Positions 10,450 to 20,409 of a stretch of DNA of 64,000 nucleotides are shown in pieces. This stretch comes from Gracilariopsis chorda. Lineage: Eukaryota > Rhodophyta > Florideophyceae > Gracilariales > Gracilariaceae. The notes below the pieces were generated by a model. The model did not search any database and was not told where the DNA came from. It saw only the letters and a list, made by a program, of their open reading frames with translations. The translations under genes and the position numbers were made by a program. Each line of letters opens with the position of its first letter. Positions within the stretch are counted from its first letter, which is position 1. The DNA lies in NCBI GenBank assembly GCA_003194525.1, contig NBIV01000041.1, positions 336,464 to 400,463 of the forward strand. The letters are read 5' to 3'.

Positions 10450-11966
10450 TGTGAAGGAACGATGAGTGAATTGACGAAGAGCGATGACAGAAGCGGGAGA
10501 GAGGAACCGGGTCAGGGGATAGGGAAGGAGTGAATGACAGCGGGGCGCATTGAGGGAGCTCTTATATAGCACTCCGTGTAGGCGGCAGCGTTGTCCGGGG
10601 GGCGGCTGGGGGAGGGGGGGGGGGGGGGTGGTCGCGTTGCAACTGTTGTTCCACTTGAGATGCAAGCGCGCATTTCTCTGCCAGTCACGTAGCCCATAGC
10701 GTGCGAGCGGGTCACGCCGCGGCGAAACGAAACGATATACCGCGCGACGATTGGCTGGGAAAGGGCGGTACGAAAAATCACGTGCGATGTACACTATCTC
10801 CAGGCATCTGCGGAAGCTCATTGGGGCGCTGGTCAAGGTGAGTAGTGGCGATTGGGCAGAGGTTGCACGTCGGTGTTTGCAGCGACCAATCAGTGCACGG
10901 TGGGAGGCGGATCCTATGGACGTACGCGCGTCACGCGAGGCGCGTGACTGCTTGATGTGATGGCTTGTTGCGGGTGGAAGAATGGCGGTCGTTTTAGGTG
11001 TGATTGCGCTGCGCTGCACTGCGCCAGCATCGCTGTGCGCGGCATCCGCTGTCTATGGCTATCTGGCGCTTGTCGAGACTTCATCTGTACACCTACACAG
11101 CGGCGTGCAAGCAATCAATGCCGCTGCCTTGCGTTAGAAGATATCTTACGCAGCTCCGCTTCTGAGCCCATTCCGCTTCGCTGGCCACCCGTGACTTGTT
11201 GCGCTCGCTGACTCAGCCTTCTTTGCATCCCATCTTCTTCGCCTCGGCCTTATTCGGCAAGTAGCAAAGCTCCTAAGCACAACTAATCGGTACCAAACGT
11301 ACTCAGCGTCGCGCCACGCAACAGTTGCGCACAGCATTATCCTGCAGTGCGGGAAGCACAATTCAACTGTAACTTCAAGTTTTCTTTTGGGGCAAGTGCA
11401 CGCAAGGCGTTCTCCTCCTTTCACATTACATGCATTCTCTGCCACTACACCAGCTTCGAGTCCGCGGATGGAAAAGGGCCAGAGGCTTAACCATCTTAAC
11501 CCTCTTTTCCTTCTCCCTATCCTGAACACTACGCTGTCAACAACCCACACACACGCCTCCGCGCGGCATTGAATGACAACTACAAGATGCTTCTATCACG
11601 CTATTCGGCACTCCTTAAATGTACCGCAGAAAACAACCCCTATACAGTCCCCATACATATCACTGCAGTCCGCCTTTTCCCAGCAGTTATCATATCTTTG
11701 CAGATAACCACCCTTAAACTTGGCAAGCTCCCAACTGTGTCGAACTTGTGCGGATTGGAACATCTCGTATTCGCTGCGCACCACAAATCGGGTAGGAGCG
11801 TGATATCGCGCACTATGGGGCTGCATCTGTCTTCTGCACGGTAGTAGTGAACAAGTTTTACCCAAATATCCTCATGTCCACAAAATACTCAGCTCCCGCT
11901 TTTGTCCCTTGCAAAAGGGGCTAAAGGGCCTACCCTCACCGTTCTGACGCTCCCTAGGCGAATTGC
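10450..11966. other. Intergenic region with G15 tract and hairpin, no gene
   Basis: Upstream region of the ABM-like gene and downstream region of BIO2. It contains an uninterrupted G15 run (10614-10628, C15 on the coding strand), several TCACG/CGTGA elements, and a perfect 8-bp hairpin GTCACGCG-AGG-CGCGTGAC (10930-10948). Near 11488 is a TTAACCATCTTAACCC motif of the dispersed set. No convincing gene is seen. Confidence 0.5.
10560..10568 (-). promoter_or_regulatory. TATA box of the ABM-like gene
   Basis: On the minus strand the sequence reads CTATATAAG, a canonical TATA box about 110 bases upstream of the ATG at 10449. It implies a start site near 10530 and a leader of about 80 nt. Confidence 0.6.
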
Positions 11967-13148
11967 TCACGCTTGCCGCTTCTCGTACGCTTCTTCATAG
12001 AAAAACGGCGGTTTACCCACAAGTCCAAGTGTTTGCATCATGCTATCGTCACTGTCAAACTCTGGGTTTGGAGTGGTCAGCAGCTTATCGCCCGTGAAAA
12101 TCGAGTTAGCTCCAGCCATGAAGCACAATGCCTGTTCCGCCTGCGAGAGCGACACACGTCCAGCACTTAGTCGTACCATGGAGCGAGGCATTACCACACG
12201 CGCTGTTGCAATCATTCGGCAAAGATCCCACACTCCCACAGGTTTGGCTTTCTCCAAGGGCGTACCTTCATTAGCAACCAACGCGTTTACAGGAACGCTT
12301 TCCGGGTGCTCAGGCATTGTACTCAAAGTATGTAACAGCGAAACACGGTCTTCATGTTTCTCTCCAAGACCAATGATTCCTCCACAACACACTGATATCC
12401 CTGCCTCTCGGACGTTCTCTAAAGTTTTGAGACGGTCCCCATAAGCTCGCGAGGTAATGACGTTGGCGTAGTACTCCTTGGAGGTATCCAAGTTGTGGTT
12501 GTACGCTGTTAATCCTGCTTCTTTTAGAGCAACTGCTTGCTCTTTGTTAAGCAAACCCAAAGTCGCACATACTTCCATCCCCATCCCTCGAATCTCACTC
12601 ACCATATTCAGTACACGACCGAACTGCCGTGGACCGACTTGAGAAACGCCTCGCCAGGCTGCACCCATGCAGAATCTTGTCGAACCTGCTTCCTTTGCCT
12701 CGTTGGCTTTTTTCAGCACTGCCTCGAATTCCATGAGCCTCTCAGCCTTAACCCCAGTGTCATACTTTGAGCTCTGAGAGCAGTACTTGCAGTCTTCTGG
12801 ACACCCGCCGGTCTTGATAGAAAGAAGCGTACATCGCTGAACCTGCCGAGGATCAAAATAAATGCGGTGCGCTGTAGCACCGTGGTATACCAATTCCAGT
12901 AACGGCTTGTTGTATACACTTCTTATTTCCTCTCGTGCCCAATCATTGCGGACTGGGTACCGATCATCAAAGACGAATTTAGAATTCACTGGTGCTGAGT
13001 CTTTATCGGCGGCGTCGGTACTCGCAAATGGAATCGGGTTGGCAGCAGAAGCCGATACTGTCTCGGAGATCTGTGCTGACTGACTCTTTCCCCCAGATAT
13101 AAACCGCCGCGAACATGACAGGAGAGACGTCCTTATTCTTTGAGACAT
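11967..13148 (-). CDS. BIO2: Biotin synthase (radical SAM, mitochondrial)
   Basis: A 393-residue radical-SAM enzyme that inserts sulfur into dethiobiotin, the last step of biotin synthesis. The radical-SAM cluster motif CxxxCxxC is present at Cys116, Cys120 and Cys123 (GGCPEDCKYCSQS). It is followed by family signatures FCMGAAWRG, YNHNLDTSKEYY, CCGGIIGLGE and VRLSAGRVSL. The last supplies the conserved Arg that ligates the auxiliary [2Fe-2S] cluster in characterised enzymes. The N-terminus (MSQRIRTSLLSCSRRF) is Arg/Ser-rich with no acidic residue, as expected for mitochondrial import. This fits the mitochondrial site of biotin synthase in plants and fungi. The ATG at 13148 is the natural start. 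It diverges from PPIH across 462 bases. Confidence 0.97.
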   Translation of the reverse strand: MSQRIRTSLLSCSRRFISGGKSQSAQISETVSASAANPIPFASTDAADKDSAPVNSKFVFDDRYPVRNDWAREEIRSVYNKPLLELVYHGATAHRIYFDPRQVQRCTLLSIKTGGCPEDCKYCSQSSKYDTGVKAERLMEFEAVLKKANEAKEAGSTRFCMGAAWRGVSQVGPRQFGRVLNMVSEIRGMGMEVCATLGLLNKEQAVALKEAGLTAYNHNLDTSKEYYANVITSRAYGDRLKTLENVREAGISVCCGGIIGLGEKHEDRVSLLHTLSTMPEHPESVPVNALVANEGTPLEKAKPVGVWDLCRMIATARVVMPRSMVRLSAGRVSLSQAEQALCFMAGANSIFTGDKLLTTPNPEFDSDDSMMQTLGLVGKPPFFYEEAYEKRQA

Positions 13149-13610
13149 TTTTTTTTCAGATCAGCCTTATGGTTTGCTCCAGCAGAGTTCTACTGCCACA
13201 GTTTTAAGATAAGCGGAATACTGAAGGCGGAACGTCTCAACTATGACTTAAGGGGCAGCTATTGCTTTCTGGATTTCCCAGTCCAAATTGTACTACCCAA
13301 AGAGAAGGGTTACCAATCTGTAGATGCAAAAACGAGAAGCCGTTTCGTGGTTGCGGGAGATGCAGTGTTGAGGACATTTGCAACGATGATTCATGCTGTA
13401 CGAACTTCGTACCGCGGAGGTGTTCTAACGACTGTAAGAAACACGCAGGTTACAGTACGTTTGGTGGGTGCCTCTGTACTACAGAGGCTGCAGCTGTAAC
13501 ACGTCCTCCGCAAGATGGCTTCTCAAGAGCAAGACAAAGGTAGCGCTAACCCTTTACATTTGCTGACGATTGGCACATGAAAGCCGTGGGATTACCGTTG
13601 ATGTAGCCTG
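13149..13610. promoter_or_regulatory. Divergent promoter region BIO2/PPIH
   Basis: A 462-base spacer between two divergent ATGs. It includes a GCTAACCCTTTAC motif (13544-13556) and an open frame of 93 codons (13262-13543, plus) that is strikingly Cys-rich but has no ATG (see findings). Confidence 0.45.
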
Positions 13611-14192
13611 ATGGAGCTCCCACCCCCTCCAGTAGGTGATCCTACAAATGCTCTCAATCATCACGACGAAGAAAACCCCGTAGTTTTTTTCGACATCAGC
13701 ATCGGGATCGAAGAAATCGGGCGAATAACTTTCGAGCTTTTCGCAGACGTGTGTCCCAGAACCGCAGAGAACTTCCGCCAGTTCTGCACTGGTGATTATC
13801 GCAAGGAGGAAAAACCAGTCGGTTACAAAGATGTATTATTTCATCGAATCGTGAAAGGCTTTATGGTACAAGGAGGTGACTTTGTGAATGGTAACGGCAC
13901 TGGGTGTACGTCAATTTACGGCGAAAAGGCATTCGAAGATGAGTCGCTTGGGGCATTTCGTCACTCTGGTCCTGGAATTCTCGCGATGGCGAACAGCGGC
14001 CCCAACACAAACGGCAATCAGTTCTATATTACATGCGCGGCTTGTCCATTTCTGGATGGCAAGTATGTGATTTTTGGGAAAGTCACTAACGATGATTCCA
14101 TGAATGCCGTAAGAAGGTTAGAAAACGTGGCTGTAGATGGGAACAATCGACCTATCGTGGATTGCAAGGTTACTCAATGTGGAGAGCTGTGA
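13611..14192 (+). CDS. PPIH: Cyclophilin H-type peptidyl-prolyl isomerase
   Basis: A 193-residue single-domain cyclophilin. The order of motifs is FFDISIG, GRITFELFADVCPRTAENFR, FCTGDYRKEEKPVGYK, FHRIVKGFMVQGGDFVNGNG, HSGPGILAMANSGPNTNG and QFYITC. The insert after FCTGDYR and the C-terminal ...ENVAVDGNNRPIVDCKVTQC best match cyclophilin H (USA-CyP), the U4/U6.U5 tri-snRNP cyclophilin. The catalytic Arg (FHR) and the QFYIT strand are intact. The usual Trp of the WLDGK loop is Phe (FLDGKYVIFGKV), which should weaken cyclosporin binding. The first 20 residues are a Pro-rich extension, with no targeting signal, which is consistent with a nucleus/cytosol protein. The ATG at 13611 directly precedes this extension. 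Confidence 0.92.
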   Translation: MELPPPPVGDPTNALNHHDEENPVVFFDISIGIEEIGRITFELFADVCPRTAENFRQFCTGDYRKEEKPVGYKDVLFHRIVKGFMVQGGDFVNGNGTGCTSIYGEKAFEDESLGAFRHSGPGILAMANSGPNTNGNQFYITCAACPFLDGKYVIFGKVTNDDSMNAVRRLENVAVDGNNRPIVDCKVTQCGEL

Positions 14193-14366
14193 TCGCAAGT
14201 CACTTCACTTGAGAGTCGTCATGACGGGTCTATGGAGTGATGTAACGCCAAGTGCTTTTCATGATGTTAGCGCAGTCTCAGATGTTTACCAAACTGCAGG
14301 AGCTGAGCTCATACGCTGAGCAGTCAGCGCCGTTGAATCTATTTGAAAGAAGGGGATGGACTTGCA

Positions 14367-15587
14367 TTAGTGTTCATGTGTTTCATCGTCTGAGTCTTCG
14401 TATGGTGTGCTCTCGATGTCTCCGTCGGGTACGCCTCGTGCCGTAAACCGAGCAAAGAGCACGCGCAACCACATTAACGGAGGCAACTTAGGACCTCTCA
14501 ACTGCTTCAGGGGGGCGAATTCTTGGATTCTGCTGTAGGCAAATGCGCAGAACATCCAACAATAACAGAAGTAGTAGAAGAAAGTGCCACGGAAAGGCCT
14601 GTCGAGAATTGCTGGCTGCCATACCCTTACATAATAGTGATGGCCGACGACGACAACTCCAAGAGTTTCACCCAAGGCACCAAGTGTCATTTTGGAGGCC
14701 AGTACAAGCACCCGGAGCAGTACAAAGTTGACGTATGAAAAGCAAGCTAGCAACTGAAAGAGGAAGAAGGGCGTCGGTGACCGTTGCTTCATTACATACA
14801 GGGGATCATCAAATAGGATGGCGAAGCCAAGCAACATGACAAACCAGAAGCATGCGCACAAAGTATCACCCAAGAATAACATTCGCGAGATGGTGAGTTT
14901 GCCCTTGACCTTGCTGTATATTCTAACGATGGCAAGCACTGCGGAAATGATAAAGGCGTAGATAAACATGGAGATCAGCAGTTCAAGGAATCTTGAGGTT
15001 CTTGACACACGTCGGCGATAGTTTCGTGCGGTCTCTGTAATGTCCGAGAACACCGGAACGACATTGGTCATGGTCTTATTAAAAACGTTACGCGAAACAT
15101 TGCCCCAATTCTGTGAGCGAGACTCAAGCACGTCGGCAAGGGTAGGGTCATGAAATCGTCTCTCCGTGGAGTCCTTCTCCTGGTTTAGCTTTTGAAGCCT
15201 GGCTTCAAACTCCTGGATATGATCTTTAAGCGAAGCTACCTGAGCTGACATTCTTGAAATGGACTCCTGTTTCATGCGGACGTCATTCTTGGCAGCTTCA
15301 AGTTCTTTTTCCCGCTTCTCTTTCTCCTTGAGTTCCCATTCTCTGGCACCTTGCAAATGCTGGGCTTCCTCATCGATGGCGGTTTGCTCAGTTTTCAGGC
15401 GGTCTATGTCCTGTCGTATCGATTCGAGCTGCTTGGTTCGATCACCGACTTCTCCGCTCAGTTCTTTCTCCAAATCAGCCAGCTGAGCCGAGGACATGGA
15501 TTGTAGGTCGGGTTCTTCTGCGCGACATCTTGAAACGAGAAGGACGAGGACGAGCGAGACAACAGCAAGGAAGGTGCGGGTTGTCAT
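14367..15587 (-). CDS. ER-type membrane protein with luminal coiled coil
   Basis: A 406-residue protein of a family I cannot name. It has a cleavable signal peptide (MTTRTFLAVVSLVLVLLVSR, cleavage plausible after CRA). A heptad-rich coiled coil follows at about residues 25-145 (KELSGEVGDRTKQLESIRQD to EARLQKLNQEKD). After that come at least four hydrophobic helices (FLELLISMFIYAFIISAVLA, LCACFWFVMLLGFAIL, FFLFQLLACFSYVNFVLLR, FFYYFCYCWMFCAFAY) and an acidic cytosolic tail ending DSDDETHEH. The topology suggests a luminal coiled coil and a polytopic C-terminal anchor in the ER or Golgi. The frame extends 18 codons upstream only through TTG, so the ATG at 15587 is chosen. It shares a divergent promoter with the DUF1995 gene. 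Confidence 0.8.
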   Translation of the reverse strand: MTTRTFLAVVSLVLVLLVSRCRAEEPDLQSMSSAQLADLEKELSGEVGDRTKQLESIRQDIDRLKTEQTAIDEEAQHLQGAREWELKEKEKREKELEAAKNDVRMKQESISRMSAQVASLKDHIQEFEARLQKLNQEKDSTERRFHDPTLADVLESRSQNWGNVSRNVFNKTMTNVVPVFSDITETARNYRRRVSRTSRFLELLISMFIYAFIISAVLAIVRIYSKVKGKLTISRMLFLGDTLCACFWFVMLLGFAILFDDPLYVMKQRSPTPFFLFQLLACFSYVNFVLLRVLVLASKMTLGALGETLGVVVVGHHYYVRVWQPAILDRPFRGTFFYYFCYCWMFCAFAYSRIQEFAPLKQLRGPKLPPLMWLRVLFARFTARGVPDGDIESTPYEDSDDETHEH

Positions 15588-16269
15588 AGAGGATGGAGCC
15601 AGGGGAGTGAGGCGAGCGGCTGAGGGGATGAAGAGACGCAATTTGTGCTGCGGTGGCGGAGACGGTGGTGGAGTCTGTCAGCGGCACGGGAATTGGCGAG
15701 GGAGTGGCGAGGGAGCGGCGAGGGAGCGGTGAGGGAGCGGTGAGGGAGAGCGAAGGGGCATTGCCGCGTGTACCGGTCCCGTCGTGCGGCTGCACCATGG
15801 CAATGTCAGCACAGAACGATCGCCCACGCGGTCTTTGCGCTGTCTGCACGCGTGCTGTTTACGTTCACCAACACGCGTGCCTTGGGCCGTTTTCGGAGTA
15901 CTGACGGTACCACAGTAGCCCGTACAGTTGCCGCACCGAATGATAAGTAACCGCTTAGACAGCGAGAACACACCATCTTGACACTTGGCGCCATCGGGGT
16001 GGCCTGCTCTCCACCGTGAACAGCCCCTCAACCTCCGCACCAACCGCAACAAGCGCATCACACGGAACAGATGGAGAACGATCCCTGTCGCTGCCCATCC
16101 ATTCCTCTATCTGCAGCACTTGAAGTTCAAAAGTGGCCCTCTATCTCCACTCTCCTCTGCGACCACCGGTACCACAGCTTCTCCAGAAATCAGTCCACGG
16201 ACTGCGATTCACTCCCGCAAGTCACTGGGCGTTCACCCCTTTAGGTCGTTCCCCATTGTCAACCGCAAC
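15588..16269. promoter_or_regulatory. Divergent promoter region with minisatellite
   Basis: A 682-base spacer between the coiled-coil membrane gene (-) and the DUF1995 gene (+). It contains the 5 x 11-bp array at 15695-15749. Open frames that cross it lack ATG starts with coding character. Confidence 0.45.
15695..15749. repeat. 11-bp minisatellite, 5 copies
   Basis: Five perfect-register units of GG(C/T)GAGGGAG(T/C/A) lie about 110 bases upstream of the ATG at 15587. The variant positions fall in blocks (CCC then TT), consistent with slippage or unequal exchange. Confidence 0.85.
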
Positions 16270-17349
16270 ATGGCTTTTATTACGGCTATGCCGCGAACGC
16301 TTCTTCGCCAAAATCTGTCATCGGACACGATCTCATCCCGCAAAAGCAACTGCTGGTATCGTTCTATCCCGCAACGAAGAGCCACAACCACAGTCTGTGC
16401 CACAACCAATCCAGCAGATACTGAATCCGCTCCTAGCAAACAAGTACAGCTCGTTCCTCCGCCCTCTACGTTTTATCAAGCGATTACCCAAGCCCAAGAG
16501 GCGACACGAGCAGCTCTCAACGCAGGGTTTAGAGTTTTGGAAATCGAGTTTCCGCCCCTACCGGCTGCGCAATTGGAGAGTTCGGCTGTAGGTGCTTACG
16601 ACGTTTCAGATGCCAATATACGTCTTGTAATTGACTTTGCTAAAAAGTTTGCAGCGCAGGGAAAGCGTATTGCCATGGCCTTTCCGGACCTCGTCGAGAA
16701 AGATCGAGCAGTCGAAATGAATAATGAAAGCGAGGAACCCATCGAAAATGTTCGTTTCAGTGCCATTAAAGACGCCAAAAAGGGCTCCTTCATCGAGCGG
16801 TTATGGACCAATCCCGAAGTTGAGATTGCCGTCAGAGAAGATGATGATATGTTTATAGTACTGGGCGCTTCCTGCCAAGAACTACCTGACGTTGAACGTC
16901 TCGTCAATTCAGTCGGTGAACGCCCTGTCATCTTGTTCAATCTTAAGCTTGATACTGCGCGCGGTGACCTTGGACTCCCTGCGTTTCCGAGAAAGGACCT
17001 ACACTTCCGTTTCTTGAGTACAGTGCTGCCGGTTTACTACTTGCGAACGCGTACCTATTCACGCTCTATCACTCGACCGCCGTATGTCGTCAACTTCTCT
17101 GGCGCCCTATATAAAGTCTATCCTGGACCGTACCAAGTATTGCTGGACACAAATGCTGGCAACTACGAGCGCTTGTCTACGTTGGATGAACGACCCCCGT
17201 TGGGTGAAGTTAGGGATATGCTTACGGACGGCATGAAAATCGAAGGCATGGTTGGTAGGCAGGGTTCCGTGCTTTCAAAAGGCTACAAGTCCATGACTTG
17301 GTGGGAAGAGGATCGGACAAAGGCTCAATCTCAAAACTGGAGATCATAA
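16270..17349 (+). CDS. Plastid DUF1995 protein (LPA3-like)
   Basis: A 359-residue protein with an Arg/Ser/Thr-rich transit peptide (MAFITAMPRTLLRQNLSS... to about residue 45) and a DUF1995 domain. Family features are FYQAITQAQEATRAALNAG, RVLEIEFPPLP, DANIRLVIDFAKKF, FIVLGASCQELPDVERLV, VILFNLKLDTARGDLGLPAF, and a C-terminal GALYKVYPGPYQVLLD. DUF1995 proteins are plastid proteins of green and red lineages. One member, LPA3 of Arabidopsis, assists assembly of photosystem II, and others are uncharacterised. The biochemical activity here is therefore unknown. The ATG at 16270 is chosen because the same MAFIT start is found in the plastid ABM-like gene. The upstream in-frame extension to 15985 begins with TTG and is low-complexity. 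Confidence 0.88.
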   Translation: MAFITAMPRTLLRQNLSSDTISSRKSNCWYRSIPQRRATTTVCATTNPADTESAPSKQVQLVPPPSTFYQAITQAQEATRAALNAGFRVLEIEFPPLPAAQLESSAVGAYDVSDANIRLVIDFAKKFAAQGKRIAMAFPDLVEKDRAVEMNNESEEPIENVRFSAIKDAKKGSFIERLWTNPEVEIAVREDDDMFIVLGASCQELPDVERLVNSVGERPVILFNLKLDTARGDLGLPAFPRKDLHFRFLSTVLPVYYLRTRTYSRSITRPPYVVNFSGALYKVYPGPYQVLLDTNAGNYERLSTLDERPPLGEVRDMLTDGMKIEGMVGRQGSVLSKGYKSMTWWEEDRTKAQSQNWRS

Positions 17350-18282
17350 ACATAGTTTACCTCAGATCACATGCATTTAATCTGATATACTTCCATTAAC
17401 TTCTGTCCAAAGCGTGAAACGCTGCCGTGAACTTGCGGTTCTTTCTAAGAATCTATAACGCTCAGACTTCACCTCAGCAAAGCCGTATCAGTGCAGTACA
17501 AATCCATGGTTTTCTGCACCTCTGTTTTTGCAGGTGCTGTTTTGTACGGGTGAACGTCGCTCAAGATTTTGCCTTCCCGCAAGCGTCACACATCCGCCCC
17601 CTGTAGAGTTGCTACCATTGGTTGCCCAGGGAACGCGTGAGAAATCTTGCCAACATCTTGTGGTCCTGCATCGTTCTTGGATGTGTCTTCCCGTCGAGTT
17701 TCCTCTTCTACACCCGTCACTGCCTCCCGGTGTGCAACATTAGTCAGTTGTCAACAATCCAAAACACATGCGAGCAGATATATGAAACATGTAATGCAGC
17801 TCTGAAATGCAAGTGTTTTGTGACAAAGCAAGCACATACAAGAGAAACAACTGCAGCGACCATTAGCAGAATCCAAACCTTGGATTTGGATTCTCCTCAG
17901 CCTTGAGCGACTAAAGAGAGCTTCTACCAGGAGCTATCGGCGGTGCTTCATGAGACATCTTGGTTCCGGGTATCATTCGTTCTCACACGGCGGATGATTT
18001 CATGAAAATGACAACGTCAGGTATCTGCCTTCTGTATTCATCCTCCGCAAGAATAGAGAGCATTTCAATATTTCTTCTACGATAGTCCAATACGATGAGC
18101 GTACTTCTTGTCTTTCACTCACACGGAGAACTACAGGTAAAACCACATTACTACACGGGGATGAACTTGTAGAATTGCTTTGCATGCATCATTCGTTTTC
18201 TACCGTACGTTCCGAGTTTCGACCTAGACACTGGCGTACAGCGGGGACTGTCTCGAATAGGTTTAGTTCTGTAACGTTTTCT
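17350..18282. other. Intergenic between convergent genes, no gene seen
   Basis: Spacer between the DUF1995 gene (+) and the Sec23-like gene (-). Only short frames without recognisable content are present. No repeat or RNA gene is evident. Confidence 0.5.
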
Positions 18283-20409
18283 CTATTGCTTCTTACTACT
18301 CTGCAACATTCCCTCCGCAGCATCTGCGACTCCTTGTATAAATGCCGAGAAAGACTGTGCTGCTGCCCCCGGAAGTGGATCTTCAATCAGGAACGACTTG
18401 AACCACCTGTCCTTCGGTGTACCTTCCCGACATACAACACATTTTGGAGCAACAGGCCGGTCTCGAACGCACTGGCCACGTACGCGCATCACAACGCTGG
18501 ACTCTGGAGGAGGGTACTGCAGGTCTTTTCGACTTGAGGTGGCGTAGAAAATAACGACATCGGAAAACGCATCGAGCAAGAAAATGGGATGCCCACATTC
18601 TTTGACTGCAGCCGAAGATAACGGAAGTTCGTGATTATTCTTCTCATGAAGATTGAGAAATGAGTACAATCGTGGATATGCAGCTGCGGCAAGCAGTTCT
18701 GGGCTCAAGTCCTCCCAAATGCATCGCAAAGCTGCCCGAGAATCTGGATCAACAGGCTCTTGTCTGAAGAGAAAACTACGAATGAGTCCGAAGATGAGAC
18801 GAGGAACGGGTTGCAAAGCAGGGTATCTGGTGAGATTTCCATCGATCCCCGGAGTATCGCCCGCCTCTGCTTTTTTCGCCGCGCGGAAGAACAGATTTGC
18901 TAACCAATCGAAGAGCAACATGCGCGCGGCTCCGATACTCTTTTCATCTGCAGTGGCAATTGCTTGGTGGAAAAGCATAGTAGCGATTGCATTCGAATCG
19001 GCTTCTTTTCGTATAACCGAACCGGAACCCGTCAGTGCATATGATTGAGTCTGTACTCGAAGAACCCTCTGTGGCAGTGAACCCGGTTCGATAAAAACGC
19101 CTTGGAATGCAACCTGCACGCTCGCGAAACGGACATTGGCAGGAGGAGACTCTTCACTTGCACGAAATTCGACAGCCAGTGTGGAAGTGTGTCCGTGACA
19201 GCTCAGACGATACACCTCTGGAACTTCACTGTCTTGATAGACACCACATCCGTATACATCAGCAACAGGGATGCAGGAACTTGTCCGCACCCGAAGCAAA
19301 CCTCTAACAACCGCGGGGTCATTAAGATGTTGCCACACATCAGCAGATAGAGACTCCTCGCCGGATTCGTACATGGTTAATCTACCGCCACTGATCTGTG
19401 CCAAGGGAGCTAGAGACGCCACATGAACCGGGGTCTTCGACGAAATGTACACATCAAACATGGCACCCAGCAAATTGGCGCGCACGCCCGCCTGTTCATA
19501 GAAGCGAGTAAGCGGTTTAGGAGGGTGTTGCTGGTCATCTGGAAGAGGGTGTGAGGCATGTTGAATAGCACCATCTCCGAAATTGGGCTCCGTTGCAGCG
19601 AGAACGAGCACACGGGCAGCCAGAAGTTGAGCAGTTTCAATCATATCAAGCGCCGCTTTAACAGCTGTTCCCAAGGCGCTTTTGGTTGGTGCAGAAACTT
19701 GAGCATGCTCTTTGGCACGGAATTTGGCGAGCATGGAAACGATTTTGGATACGGTTTGATTGTTTGTCGTACGGAACCATTGATCTGGTGGAAATACGTG
19801 TGAGGCGTTTAGTGAAGGGTCTTGTGGTGAGAAGTGACGGAGAATTTCGGCGCGTAGATCCAGTAGGGTTACGTTGTGGTCGTAAAGCATGATTCCGACG
19901 ATTGATACACCTTGAATGGAAAGCAGAGCTTGACGAATGGCCTTCCTGGCGGCATCCATAAAAGGTTGATCGCCGTTTGCATCGACGAGGAAGATATACG
20001 CGGTGGGTGGGGGAGTGATGATGTTCTCGACGGGAAGATCGTAAAGATGGCGCGACAGCTCAGGGACGATGTGCAATGCCTCTGGCGGAGCAAGCAAGAT
20101 CGGAGAATAGCGAGTCGGTAATGTGTTTCGTTGAGAACAGATAGCGCAAGCCCAGTAGCGCGCGTTCATATTGCAGGCAGCACCGATATAAGCGCGACAG
20201 GCAGTGCATCTTGGAATGGCGGTGGAGGTTGTAGCGGCGGCGGATTTGTAGGAGGCTAGAGCGGCAGGCGGTAAAGAAGCCTCGAAGGCGAGCGTGGAGC
20301 GTGGGGGAGGCGACGGTGATAGTGGTGTAACCAGCACGCCGCATGGAACGGCCGAGCGGGTTTGCACGGCTGCATTGGCGGGAATTCTGGCGCTCGTGGG
20401 GCGGAGCAT
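18283..20409 (-). CDS. Sec23-like COPII coat protein (divergent)
   Basis: A 708-residue Sec23/Sec24 superfamily protein. An N-terminal Pro/Ala-rich tail (about 60 residues) is followed by the zinc-finger pattern CTACRAYIGAAC...WACAICSQRNTLP, with two CxxC knuckles. Next comes a vWA-like trunk (AYIFLVDANGD, LLSIQGVSIVGIMLYDHNV, KSALGTAVKAALDMIE, AARVLVLAATEPNFGDGAI). The beta-sandwich/helical region has SGGRLTMYESG, and the gelsolin-like C-terminus has PLSSAAVKECGHPIFLLDAF. The length (708) and zinc-finger-first order resemble Sec23 more than Sec24. The trunk motifs are divergent, so this may be an atypical Sec23 paralogue rather than the core GTPase-activating subunit. The frame reaches 20433 only through a GTG, and the first ATG is at 20409. 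It is divergent to the RAD51D-like gene. Confidence 0.85.
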   Translation of the reverse strand: MLRPTSARIPANAAVQTRSAVPCGVLVTPLSPSPPPRSTLAFEASLPPAALASYKSAAATTSTAIPRCTACRAYIGAACNMNARYWACAICSQRNTLPTRYSPILLAPPEALHIVPELSRHLYDLPVENIITPPPTAYIFLVDANGDQPFMDAARKAIRQALLSIQGVSIVGIMLYDHNVTLLDLRAEILRHFSPQDPSLNASHVFPPDQWFRTTNNQTVSKIVSMLAKFRAKEHAQVSAPTKSALGTAVKAALDMIETAQLLAARVLVLAATEPNFGDGAIQHASHPLPDDQQHPPKPLTRFYEQAGVRANLLGAMFDVYISSKTPVHVASLAPLAQISGGRLTMYESGEESLSADVWQHLNDPAVVRGLLRVRTSSCIPVADVYGCGVYQDSEVPEVYRLSCHGHTSTLAVEFRASEESPPANVRFASVQVAFQGVFIEPGSLPQRVLRVQTQSYALTGSGSVIRKEADSNAIATMLFHQAIATADEKSIGAARMLLFDWLANLFFRAAKKAEAGDTPGIDGNLTRYPALQPVPRLIFGLIRSFLFRQEPVDPDSRAALRCIWEDLSPELLAAAAYPRLYSFLNLHEKNNHELPLSSAAVKECGHPIFLLDAFSDVVIFYATSSRKDLQYPPPESSVVMRVRGQCVRDRPVAPKCVVCREGTPKDRWFKSFLIEDPLPGAAAQSFSAFIQGVADAAEGMLQSSKKQ

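Noticed and set aside
10450-11019. N-terminal extension of the ABM-like frame
   Set aside because: His/Arg/Pro-rich low-complexity sequence that crosses the TATA box and C15 tract, so it is upstream DNA rather than protein.
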